This document shows, one piece after another, positions 21,971-32,469 of a DNA stretch of 64,000 nucleotides. The stretch lies in NCBI GenBank assembly GCA_010015805.1, contig ML978128.1:372001-436000 (forward strand), written 5' to 3'. The first letter of the stretch is position 1, and each line of letters starts with the position of its first letter. The notes beneath the pieces are model-generated. The model saw nothing but the letters and a program-made list of their open reading frames with translations. It ran no database searches and was not told the DNA's origin. Made by a program: the position numbers and the translations under genes. This DNA comes from Rhizodiscina lignyota (Eukaryota; Ascomycota; Dothideomycetes; Aulographales; Rhizodiscinaceae).

Positions 21971-24233
21971 TTTTTGATTTCTTTTCATTGACATTCCCAC
22001 CTGGTGTGGGCGGTTGACGAAGAGATTGACTTTGCTTGAAACTCCGGATGTGGTTGAGATACAATGCAGCGTGATCGATCTGTTGATGGTTTAAGTTCCA
22101 AGTGGGCGATCGGTGCTTTTGTGACCGTCGCGTGACGAGAGGGAACCTATGTGAATTACTGTCGGCAGCAACCCTCAGTGAGGGTGAAGACAAGCTTTGC
22201 AATGAAGCCAGTGTGATGCTCGACCACAGCAGGTGACGTATAAGTGTGTGCTAAGTGTATGTTGTCGTCATTTCTCTTGTTCATCATGTCCGACGGCAGC
22301 TGGGTGCACGTGGAGTTTGCCACTTGGCCTCCTCACCTCGTCGCAGCGTGTAATACCACAACTGGATAGATGCATCCAAGACTCCACTCATCACTGGATA
22401 TGACGAGTATGACTTGACAGATCCGCAGCTGTCTCATGTCGGTCAGTATGAACCAATTCTCCTGACGGAAGTATATACGTACCTCGTGGCTGGCTGTCGC
22501 TGCATGGAGCCTCATTAAGCGACGCAAAAGCACACTTGCTCGCCACAATGCGCCCTCGAATCAAGAGGGAATGCAGAGTGCTCGATCCGTAGAGCAGTAC
22601 TGCGCTACGCCTAGCGAAAAGTGGGCTCCTTAGGCTTTCCATGTGCGTTTCCCTTGCTTTGTCCACAGATCAATTCAGGTGAAGTGGTCTTACGAAGGAG
22701 ACAGCACCCCAGGCGCGACATGTTTGGGTGTGGTGGTACCGAGTTTTAGATGTGCTATGCACCCAAAATCGGTGGGGCGGTCCCTCCCGTGCTAGGTACG
22801 ACTACGCACCCCACACATGGAAGTATGGGCGCAGACTGCTCAACACACGCATGGCTGTTGGAAAGCAAAGATGTGTTAAGATTGCACATTCGCCACAGCC
22901 CATTATTCGATAGGCATCAGCAGCGAAAAGGTTTTCGCCGAGTCGACTGACAACATGCCCAGCACACCTAAAGAGCCATGCATGGACGGCATTGTCGAGG
23001 ACCGTAGACATCTCACATGCAGACAATGTCCACGTTTGACATTTGACAGCGCATGCAGGAACCCCTCCCTGCGTTATTTCGGCTTCTACGAGCCCGCATA
23101 GAGGACGGGTTGCTATGTAATTTTCTATGCAAGGATATGCTAGTTATATGGCATATATATGGCAGGGCGGGAGGAAACAAGAACATGGAAGAAATGAGAG
23201 CCACGACGAGAGTCTCTTGAAAAGCTGTAATTACGAGAATAGAAGCTTTGGACAGAAAGAAACCCACTTTCACCTCGAAGCCCTCTCAGCGGAGTCGGTA
23301 GGGTTTCGGTTCGCTGATGAGTGTGAAAAGCTTGTCCATACCCCAGGATATCGGACATTAGATGAAGGGCACAGACCCCTGAAAGAAGATTCTTTCTGAA
23401 TAGGCAGAATGCTTCTCAATATCTAGAAATTATTAGCGACATGCATCACGATAGAAAACTGTCGGCGCATTGGGTCGTGAGAGAGGCGAGCTGAAGGCGC
23501 CTTCGCGAGCACAACACGCGCTGTGGCTTTGGAAGCCGGCGCAAAATGAACGCGCGTTCGGTTCGCAATGATTTCTCGAAGAGCGGAAGATGCTCGTAGA
23601 AGACTCAGCTAGCTTGTGTATAGGTGTAAGCGAATGTCGAGTCTGGATGGCGGAGTCATTTCGCAGGCCTTGGTCCGGGGCGTTGTTGTGGCCAGTGTAA
23701 TGCATCGAAGGAATTTAATTTGCGGCCTCGTGGTGCAGCACGCACTCTGACGTCGCTGGAGGCCTGCAAAGGAGCCAAGCAATGCCGGCGGGCATGAAGC
23801 AGCCAATACCTCAGCCGTACGTCAATTAACGTCTGGCACCTGGGCTGTCTCGGAATCACAAGACCCCAGCGATCGGCCAGGATGGGCGCGTTTGCAAAGA
23901 GAGAGAAAGCCGGCCCCTGGAACTGGTGCGGTCTGAAGATCGCTGCCGCCCGCGTCGCAAATGAGCTCACGGCACACGGGAAAACTTGCTTTGCTGATGA
24001 AACAATGCGCTCCTCATATACCTTCATGCCCACCCCCGACACCACCTTTTCTGCTTGAAGGCAGCAGACAAACGACACCTACTGTTCCACCGCCGCACTC
24101 CTTCTTCGATCTTTCCTCGAGTCCACACTGTTCCGACTACCATAAGCGCGCGACCTCGCCGACCGCCAACAGCGATCTCACTGTCTTCCACTCCCTAACT
24201 CATACGTACGACTGTGTCGCGCATCTAATCGAA
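21971..24233. other. Long gene-free stretch (2.26 kb)
   Basis: This stretch lies between U2 and the MARVEL gene. Frames on both strands (for example 21852-22202 -, which overlaps U2, and 23656-24078 -) have no domain character. The last 200 bp before 24234 are pyrimidine-rich and fit a promoter and 5' UTR. No tRNA, 5S or other snRNA signature was found. Confidence 0.4.
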
Positions 24234-24828
24234 ATGGCCTTCATGTTCACTCTCCCGCTGCGCGCGACGCAGGCGGTATTCACTGTCATTGTGCTTGGAT
24301 TGACCGCATATGGTATGACTTCTCCATTGGGTCGGACTTCCAAATGCTGACAGGATACAGTGTCAAATTGGTGGAATGGCTACTGGCACGACATGTCTCC
24401 CGACGAAATCAACTTCCTCCTCTTCTGTTCCGTATGGACCATTCTCTCGCTCGCCTACCTCATTGTGGTGCCATGGAGGTTTTCGAACAGCGCTGTCGGC
24501 CACAAGTACGGCATCTTGGCCGCTGAGGCGCTCACCATGCTTTTCTGGTTCGCCGGCTTCGTCGCGCTCGCTGTCTTCCTGAGCAACCGAGTCTGCTTCG
24601 GCACCGTCTGCAACATCGCAAAGGCAGCTACTGTTTTTGCCTCTCTTGAGTGGTAAGTGGCAGTGCGGCTGAATCGCATGTGGAGCTCGACTGACGTCAA
24701 CATTTAGGCTCGTCTTCGCCATCACGACCGGCATGGCCACACTCCACGTCGTTCGCACTCGCGGCACCAACAACACGAGAGCAGATCCTCAGATGGAGGT
24801 CACCGAATCCGCGAAGAACCACGCATAA
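24234..24828 (+). CDS. MARVEL-domain membrane protein, 163 aa
   Basis: Three exons: 24234-24312, 24361-24652 and 24708-24828. Joins give LTAY|VSNWWNGYW and SLEW|LVFAITTG in frame. Four membrane segments are clear: about residues 7-26 (TQAVFTVIVLGLTAY), 43-62 (LLFCSVWTILSLAYLIVVPW), 74-94 (ALTMLFWFAGFVALAVFL) and 113-138. The loop between helices 3 and 4 holds two Cys (RVCFGTVC). This is the MARVEL topology of small fungal membrane-organising proteins related to NCE102. Such proteins sit in the plasma membrane or endomembranes and influence domain organisation. The C-tail is hydrophilic and short. Confidence 0.85.
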
Positions 24829-25567
24829 ACGACAAGCGCATTGGTTGCGCACCTTATCAACGATACCCAGATGCATTCAAATTCATTTCAGCCGCTTCGG
24901 GGCGTACAATCGATTGAACAAGCCTGGTGCACGGCCGTCGGTGTCCCAGTTGCATACTTGACTACCATCTTCGTCACATTTTCATGAGTTATAATGTCTG
25001 TCAATGGGTTTAACGAACGACCAATTTGTGTCCGCCGTTGACGGCCCCCTTCCAAGCCTGCCGGTGCAAGAGCTTGACACTCTGGAGTGCGGGATCTTCA
25101 GTTATTTTCTCTCCTCTTGGAAGGGTTGTATATCCAGTTTGCGTATACCAATATAGTTTTATCTTATCGAATCTACATATCGCTCTTACTCCTACGCTTC
25201 CCCTGAGGCCGTACATGAACTTCTCGGCTCCCCAAGTGTTGCGATGCATCATGCCACAATTGACGCCTTCGATATAGCCTAGTTCTAGCCTAGTTCAAGC
25301 CTCGCTCGTCGCGTTATCAAATTGAGTCGTGTGTTTGCCAAGCTATTAATTTCCGCTTTATCGATAGAAAGGTCCGCCACGAAGCCCCCATCGCTCATGG
25401 CGTTTCCACGTTCTCCCACGTGGTGTGGCTTGGATGACGCGCTTTGATTACAAAAGAACCAAGGTGACGAACGCCCGAGAAGCCTACAGAAAGCGCATCA
25501 CAATCAACCTTCAAAATTAACCTCGTAATGTCTCTCCAACCTACATTTCAGTCGAGAAGATTTAAAA
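24829..25567. other. Intergenic, promoter of the WLM gene
   Basis: 739 bp between two plus-strand genes. Short frames near 25010-25277 have no domain character. The last 60 bp before 25568 are A/C-rich and end in AAAATGG, a reasonable start context. Confidence 0.45.
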
Positions 25568-26716
25568 ATGGCTTCTACAGTAATGGATGACACCAACGAA
25601 GTATCCATGCCTTCAAATCAGGCTGAAAATACCGAATCCATGGATCTATCAACGGATGCGCCAGAGCATCTCGAAGATGATATCGAGCTAACCATATTAC
25701 ATCATGGCAAACCGCATGCCTTCAGCTTCTCGTCTTCATCTTCTCTGCAAGACCTTTCCGATATTGTCGCCGCAGAGTTCTCCATCCCCGAATCAAACCA
25801 GAAGTTCCTCGTCGCTCCAAAAGTCGGCCTCCTCAAGCCTCCCTTCTCCGAGTCGACCGTAGAACTCTCCTCTCTCGTCGGCAAGAAGATCACACTCATG
25901 GGTAGCACGACCGCCGAAATCAATACCATACAATCCAACATCGCCGCTTCCACTTCATCCGCCGCCCGTAGAGGCGGTCGTCAAGGCCCCGTCAAAGCCG
26001 CCACTCCATCGCGAACGCGCGACTGGAAGCGCGCAAAAGAAGAGGCAGAATATACATTCCACACGCTCCATCCTCTACCTTACCTCCCCCGACCCGAGCG
26101 CTCCCTCCGCTTCCTCGAGATCCTGCGCGACGACCCAGGCATCCGCGCCGCAATGCGCACACACAAGTTCAGCGTGCCACTGCTCACAGAGATGGATCCC
26201 GCTCAGCACACGACGCACGAATCGCGCACGCTCGGGCTGAACCGCAACCGCGGCGAGGTCATTGAGCTGCGGCTGCGGACGGACGCGTACGATGGATACA
26301 GGGACTACAAGACGATTCGCAAGACGCTGTGCCATGAGCTGGCGCATAACGTGTGGGGCGAGCACGATCGCAACTTCTGGGACCTGACCAAGCAGATCGA
26401 GAAGGAGGTCGAACGGAACGATTGGACGAGGGGTGGGCATCGGCTTAGTAGTGAGGAGTTTTATAATCCGAATGATGGGGGGTATGAGGAGGGTGTGGCG
26501 GATCATGGAGGGTGGACGGGTGGCGAGTTTGTGCTTGGGGGTGGTGGGAGCAACTCTGGCGGCGCGGAGACTTCGACGGCTGCGGCTGGTGCGAGTCCGT
26601 TGAGTCGGAGGGAAATCCTCGCGAGAGCTGCTGAGGAGAGAATGAAGAAGGCGAAGGATGTGGAGAAGACAGCGGAACCTGGACGCGAGGGAAGTTCGTC
26701 TTCCGATGGGAAGTGA
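25568..26716 (+). CDS. Ubiquitin-like/WLM-domain metalloprotease, 382 aa
   Basis: Single exon, 382 residues. A ubiquitin-like fold is visible at about 38-115 (IELTILHHGKPHAFSF, QDLSDIVAAEFSIP, KKITLMGS). The WLM zinc-protease domain follows at about 155-300, with the active site H256-E257-L-A-H260 and the third ligand H266 (CHELAHNVWGEHDRNFW). Fungal proteins with this layout are annotated as ubiquitin/metalloprotease fusions related to Wss1/SPRTN, which remove DNA-protein crosslinks and SUMO or ubiquitin conjugates. Unlike Wss1 itself, the ubiquitin-like part is N-terminal and no zinc finger is visible. The C-tail is Gly/Ser/Lys-rich with a RREILARAAEERMKKAK helix. All zinc ligands and the catalytic Glu are intact. 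Confidence 0.88.
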   Translation: MASTVMDDTNEVSMPSNQAENTESMDLSTDAPEHLEDDIELTILHHGKPHAFSFSSSSSLQDLSDIVAAEFSIPESNQKFLVAPKVGLLKPPFSESTVELSSLVGKKITLMGSTTAEINTIQSNIAASTSSAARRGGRQGPVKAATPSRTRDWKRAKEEAEYTFHTLHPLPYLPRPERSLRFLEILRDDPGIRAAMRTHKFSVPLLTEMDPAQHTTHESRTLGLNRNRGEVIELRLRTDAYDGYRDYKTIRKTLCHELAHNVWGEHDRNFWDLTKQIEKEVERNDWTRGGHRLSSEEFYNPNDGGYEEGVADHGGWTGGEFVLGGGGSNSGGAETSTAAAGASPLSRREILARAAEERMKKAKDVEKTAEPGREGSSSSDGK

Positions 26717-27694
26717 TCAACTTCTGTCTGAAACCTGCTCATTGCATAGCGTTGGCGTTTGGAAAGCGCCCTTTGGTATGTCAACTATCATAATTCCTGT
26801 CATGTCAGCCGCATCATTTGCGTTGTAATTCTCAAGCACCTCTTGCCAGCGAGCATCGTTCATCCTTACCACCAATAGTTCTGCAGGAATCATGGTTTCT
26901 TTAAGGCCTGGATAGACCGATCCAGCCTCCAGACTCTCAACAGTGTGGGATAAATGAAAATCAATCAATTTGACTTCTCCAGTTCAGTCGAACGTCGAGA
27001 ACAGTGGATCAAACTCGTCGCTGGCACGTCGGAGTCTCGTCCCTTTCGATCATTCGGGATTCAAGTGGAGAAGCATAAACTCAATTGCTGTTGGAGTGCT
27101 TCAACTGCACCTACTCAGCGCAAGAGCTCTAGCACGCCCTCTGGCAATAGATGAATCATTTGTTTAACCGGCGGCCCGTCATGCCGGCCAACTAGAACTA
27201 ACCGACCTGTAGCGCGCGGGTGTCAAATGGACGCCACGAAGTAAGTAGCTTAAACTCGTTTGTGGAAAGGGGTTAACTTTTTTCGAGTCAGATACCATAT
27301 GCACGCGTAGTCCAGGATTCGTTGTTCCATACCCCCTTGCAGAACGTGGAGACACGCACCTGCATGCATGCGGTGCGTCTGCGGGGGTCTTGACTCTTGG
27401 ACTACACCATGTAGACTGGCACTTCTGGCATATCGGAAAAGACTCATTTCGTGACCAGGATCTAGTAGCGATGCTTTGACCAGTGTTTCTGAAAACGGCA
27501 GGGGAATTTTTTCACATCGATTTCTCATCGACGACAAAGATGCGCTTAGCGATGAGCGCGTTAGTGGAATTTCAAAGACTACAGTGTAAAGGATTGCAAT
27601 TGTACGGAATTTCCGAGCTCCTTCTGAGAACGGTCTTTTCTGTGGCGATCCGTGGCATCAATTGAGGGCTTAGAGCTCTCAGTGCCCATTCGTA

Positions 27695-27812
27695 CAGTGT
27701 ACTGAGACCTCAAGTGACCATTCCATTCAAATACGTTGCTTTCACTAAATCTGCCAGGGCGTAAAAGGGCCCTCCAGATATAATCAATGTTGTCCTCCTT
27801 CGGGAGCATTGG
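27695..27812 (+). repeat. Diverged direct repeat, copy A
   Basis: This segment aligns with 28272-28395 in the same orientation. Shared blocks include CCTCAAGTGA, TTTCAC, TCTGCCAG, TATAA and TCCTCCT. In the core, differences are enriched for transitions (about 12 transitions to 6 transversions by hand count), as expected if repeat-induced point mutation acted. The family is unknown. Confidence 0.45.
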
Positions 27813-28271
27813 AGCTCTGCGCTAGCACAGATAGATCAAGCAAGCGCTCCTTCAAGGTGTGGCTCTGCCCTCCATCTTCTACCTCTGGCACGACTGGAGC
27901 TCGAGAGGCGACATCGCTCCCCTCCGACTGTCGGATGACACGTTTCTACCAGCAATGCTATCTATAAAACAATCACCATGTCAATCCCAGAACTCTACTG
28001 GAAGTGCAGTATTCCCACTGCTGGCAGAGCCCGGAATGGCTATGGAAAAAACGAAGCGCTGGAGCGGATCGTGATCTCCATTGCGGCCGAGGAATGAAGC
28101 TGTAGAATCAGCCACGGGCTTTCGGAGTTATCATACAAAGGATAAGATGTTGATTTTCACAAAGCCTATTGGAGCGTAGAAAATGACTCCGTGTATACTC
28201 AAACACATAATATTTCGTCAAGGTCGTTAAACATACTGTATACACAAGTCAAGTGACTTAGCGAATTCAAG

Positions 28272-28395
28272 ATCTCGTGTACTGTGTGCAGAATCCTCAA
28301 GTGAGTGTTCCCTTGAAATGCAGTGATTTTCACCGAGTCTGCCAGAACGTGGAAGGAACCTCATGGTATAACCAAGCTTCTCCTCCTCCGCCGGG
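28272..28395 (+). repeat. Diverged direct repeat, copy B
   Basis: Partner of the copy at 27695-27812, about 580 bp downstream. Same block order (CCTCAAGTGA, TTTTCAC, TCTGCCAG, TATAA, TCCTCCT). No coding potential was recognised. Confidence 0.45.
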
Positions 28396-28724
28396 AATGG
28401 TTTATGTACAGAAGTCGAAGAAGTTTCAAAGTGGAGGCTCAGACCATGCCGACAACGCTCTAATTGGCACATTGGTACTGTGCCTCTTAGACTTGTACCA
28501 ATATGATCGGAGAAGATGTCAGTGGTCGAGTGGTATGGAAGGACGGTAGTGTTTTTTCAGCGAGAAAGCGTAGATAGAAGCTCGAATATCAAAGTCATAT
28601 CCCTCCATCTATCGACGGGCTGCCCACGAGGGAGGTTGATCGTGTATTGGACTATTGCCGAGCAATGCATGAACTGTAAATCGGCGCCTCGGCAACTCTG
28701 GGTCAACATAGAAGTTGCTTGGGA

Positions 28725-31014
28725 TCAGTACTTGTAGTGTTGGATCACAACAGGCTCCGGCTTCTGCATGCTCTCGGGAATCAGTTGGCGGTCGAAGCTG
28801 CTTAAGCTTCCTGAGCTATCCGGCGGAGACGTGTGCTTGTTCACGTAGCTCTTCTCCGTCGGGCGGAAGATCTCTCGCGGGCCAGAAAGACCGCGGATGA
28901 ACCATGGGAGCTCGCCAGACGGTTTGTCTGAAGAGGTGAAATGTTAGTACTGAGCTGCATATCGAAAACTCGGAAGCGACAAAGCCGGAAAGGACGAGAA
29001 TTAGTGCATGTGGTAGAATGAACTTACAGGTCCAGTACTCCTTGTTATCGTAATCATCTGGGACAATGTGGCCGCGTGTCACGAGCTTCACGAGATACGT
29101 GAGGCCGTTGAGGATAATGTATGTCATGAGGCCACTACACAGCGATCAGTAAGAAGTTCTGAGGGGGTCGAGAACTGGGGAAACTCACGCAATGACGCCA
29201 TATGCAATTGAATAGCTGAATGGGATAAAGAGCAAAGTGACAAACGCCGGTACGGCATCGCCGATATATTTCCAGTTGATCGAGACAACCTGGCGCATCA
29301 TCATACAGCCGACCTGTGAGTCTGTTAGTAACGAAAGAGGTTGGAGAGTGACAGAAGATACACACCAGAATCAGCGTGCATCCAGTAGCCCATGGCGGGA
29401 TGGATGCAAAGATTGGCGCGAAGAAGATCGAGATGAAGAAACACAAGCCGGTGGTGACAGCTGTAAGGCCAGTCTTTCCACCTTCGGCAATGCCAGCGCC
29501 GGATTCAATGAATGCAGTCACAGAGGAGGTACCGAACAGTGCTCCAATCGAGATGGAAAAGGCGTCGGTGCAGTAGGCAATCGTCGAGCGAGGGAAGTCT
29601 CCAGTCTCCTTGTCGACTACACCGGCATAACGAGCCATGCTGTAAAGTGTACCCGTGCAATCTGTAAACCGAATTTAGCCATGTGGGGGACTAGAGACTG
29701 AAAAGAGGTTCCTTACCTATGATGTCCACGTAGAGGAAGGTAAATAAAGCAAGTGCGAATTGGCCAGGGGCTGCGCCGATGTTCCAGTCGATCGCGTTGA
29801 GGGTGTTCTGAATTGGGTGGAACGTTACGACGTTCTTGAAGAAGTCGAATAAGTCATCACCCTCTGGCGTGTGGGGAAAATACGTAAACGAGGTGGAACG
29901 ACTGTCACAAGTTAGCCCTCGGTGTCGACTGGGTCTGCATGAAACTTACGGCCACGAGATGATGGAGACGACGAGGATGCCTATTATTATTGCACTTTTT
30001 ACCCTGTAACACATCAGGAACGCCGTGAGGATGCCACCACACAGGATCCCGATCCACATCTAACGAAAAACGAGTTAGTGCTGGCGAGAAGAGATATCGT
30101 AAGGGCCTGCTTACCGAGATACTGCGCATCTGGTGGCTCGTACATGCACCAGTAGTCGCATCGATGAACTCTGCCGGACATCCCGCGATGGTCACTGGAT
30201 TGGTAGTGTCGCCAGATATTGCGCCAATACCTGCAGATCCGGAGAGGCCGATCTCCGCCAGGAAAAGGCCAATGCCGACAGCGCTCGCAATCTTAATCGA
30301 AGTCGGTAGCAATTTGACAAGCCACTGACGCATTCCGATCAAGGCGAGGAAGACGAAGATAAAGCCCTCGATGAACACAGCAGCGAGAGCAAGTCGGTAA
30401 GGAACAGGTCCGGTGCCATGGTAGCCAACAACTTGGTAGGCGAAGTACGCGTTGAGTCCCATACCAGGAGCAAATGCCACGGGCAGGTTAGTGAATAATC
30501 CGAACATGACCGAAGCGAGGCATGATATGGCCGAAGTTGCAGTGATGAGATCTCGGTTTACAGCTAGAAGCTCCCAGTCAGTTCACATTGACATTTATAC
30601 GATGAAATTGAGACACTGACCATTCAAGCAGGCATTATAGTTAGGATCCGAAGCACAAGTCGGGTCTTTCGCATCTGTACACACGCATGTACCGCCACTG
30701 TCTGTCAACACAAGCGCCTGGTCGGGATCAGCAGAGTATTACCATAAACAAGACATTGCGACTCACGTTGACAGAGATGATGTAAGCCATGGTGAAGAAG
30801 GTGGTGATGCCAGCTCGGACTTCAGTCAAGAAGTACGAGTTTGGGATTGCTTTCTCCTATTGAGCTACGTGAGCAGGCCGCATTCGTCCAAGGCACGCGC
30901 TGGAAATCGTACATGACCTGAACCTTCGAGGCGAAAGATGCGTCCTACGATCGACCTGCCAACTGCGTGGTTGAGAACGCTGATGGTGTTCTTGGCGCTT
31001 TTGGCACAGTCCAT
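28725..31014 (-). CDS. azgA: AzgA-type purine (adenine/guanine/hypoxanthine) permease, 587 aa
   Basis: Ten exons: 31014-30913, 30856-30767, 30717-30621, 30563-30115, 30059-29950, 29901-29717, 29661-29366, 29313-29189, 29134-29028 and 28927-28725. All are phase-consistent and give 587 residues, close to Aspergillus AzgA. Visible landmarks: GITTFFTMAYIISVN in helix 1, the family loop NLPVAFAPGMGLNAYFAY, TEV and LLPTSIKIASAVGIGLFLA, YVDIIDCTGTLYS, FGTSSVTAFIESGAGIAEGG and FFAPIFASIPPWATG. By family it is a plasma-membrane H+/purine symporter for salvage. The acidic/Ser-rich C-tail (PPDSSGSLSSFDRQL) could serve turnover. The gene is unusually intron-rich for this window. Upstream GATA sites fit nitrogen regulation. 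Confidence 0.9.
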
Positions 31015-31032
31015 ACTTGCGGGATTGACGTA

Positions 31033-31187
31033 CGATAGATGAGAACGTGTATAAAGACAAATTGAAATGCCCAGACAACAACCAGGAAGTACTAGGGACT
31101 GTACAGATATTGAAGAATGTACGACTTCCCAGCAGCCACGATAAATGTGTGAGACTTGAACGATACGAGAAAGGGAATCTTTGATAG
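31033..31187. promoter_or_regulatory. Cluster of HGATAR (GATA factor) sites upstream of azgA
   Basis: Three HGATAR matches lie within 175 bp of the azgA start: CGATAG (31033-31038), CGATAA (31139-31144) and TGATAG (31182-31187). In Aspergillus, purine permease genes are controlled by the GATA factor AreA and the pathway regulator UaY. I did not find a clear CGG-N6-CCG UaY site. GATA motifs are short, so chance is possible. Confidence 0.35.
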
Positions 31188-32469
31188 CCCGCCTGTACTA
31201 TATAATCAATAGTCCCAAGCCACAGCTAGATCCCCTTTGCAGAGCTGCTGGAAGACAAAGTTGGCACATGCTTCAAGATGCAGTTGACGACATTGACAGG
31301 CTTGTCTAGCTACGCGGACCGGTGCGCAAAGAGGGGAATACGGTCCGTGGAAGAGGATAATGTCGAGTCGGTCGCTGGGCTCGTGCAGCAATATGGAGCA
31401 GAAACTTCGCGCCATTGTTTCAATAGCTAGCGATGCTTGCCGTCGATCTTGAGCTTGACAAACGCCGCACCCACCGGCATCCAGACCGACTTTCTGAGTG
31501 TCTCTGTTGGGAGGTGGAAGGCCGTTGGCATTTCGAAGATGCTTGCACGATGCGCAACGGTCTCTGCACGGGGCAGTGTCTGAGCCGTGTCCCGAAATGC
31601 AAGCTGCAAGGGGCACTGACTAATTCGGAAAGGTGTGGGGAAGTCCCTGACTCGCAATAGCACTAAAAGGACGATGATACAAGCGCATGCACCCCAAAAG
31701 CTTCACGCCACGCCTGTCCAAGTAACTCATGGACTGGGTCCTGTCGCAGACGTCCTGTAAGGGACGCTCACCTCCCTGCTTGGCCGGCTTCCGCGCTGAC
31801 TTGACTCGGATGGGAGGCACGGCTCGAACGGGCGAAGCCGAAGATGGCGAAGATCTGATCGATTAAGGTTCTAAACAACCACGACGCATTTCCGCCGGAG
31901 TGCTACGATATCGCAGGGATCGTTCAGCGCTCTACACATCTCGTGTGGCAGCGGCGTGTGCCATGCTTCGTGCGATCCTGCTCTCCGGGGGCTGGTGCTA
32001 GCCTCCATTTTGCAAACTTGCTGGACTTGTCAATCTTTGCCTCATGAATGACTTAGCGAGCCTCCACGTGCGGCTTGCTCGCTTCGCCAGGCCTACAATC
32101 CAGGCACTTTCCTGTGCTTGACTCGCATACGGCACTTCCGAGCTGTAGGATAGATGAGCCACGAGGTTTGCGCGGCGGGAGAGCTCGATCCATACTCTCA
32201 TTCTTCGACTTCATTCCCTGTCAAGCAACTTCATGAGACATAGCTTGCGTGCTTCGTCAGAGCACCCTGAAAGGAAGCTATGTCTGGCGCCGTTTCTTGG
32301 TTCATTGCCCTCCGTGGGTCCCTCGCTTGATATCAGCTCTCCACCGACAACTTTGATTTAATCCCAACAGGAACGTTCTTGAAGATACGATCCGCACGTG
32401 GTCTGCATTGCGCCGCCCTCAGAAAACCCAATTTACAAGCTTTTCGGGTTCCATTTCCTTCCTCTACTC
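31188..32469. other. Intergenic, divergent promoters
   Basis: The rest of the divergent gap between azgA and the methyltransferase-like gene. Frames near 31206-31663 overlap on both strands and have no domain. The last 70 bp before 32470 are in frame with the gene and give a possible upstream start at 32398. Confidence 0.4.

Larger units (their letters stand above)
26717..28724. other. Gene-free 2.0 kb with a diverged direct repeat
   Basis: This stretch lies between the WLM gene and the AzgA stop. It contains a pair of diverged direct repeats (see the two repeat entries). Short frames at 26717-26968 (-), 27250-27537 (-) and 28277-28549 (+) lack recognisable domains. The unit could be remains of an old duplicated element or a decayed gene. 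Confidence 0.4.

Noticed and set aside
30005-30026. Possible extra intron in azgA (GTAAAA...AATAG)
   Set aside because: Only about 22 nt and the uninterrupted reading matches the family sequence (YRVKSAIIIGILVVSII).
31206-31663. Several 60-136 codon frames on both strands
   Set aside because: Mutually overlapping, Cys/Arg-rich, no domain.
32398-32469. Longer start for the methyltransferase-like gene
   Set aside because: Adds a hydrophobic stretch unlike the disordered remainder; the ATG at 32470 starts a more plausible N-terminus. Not excluded.
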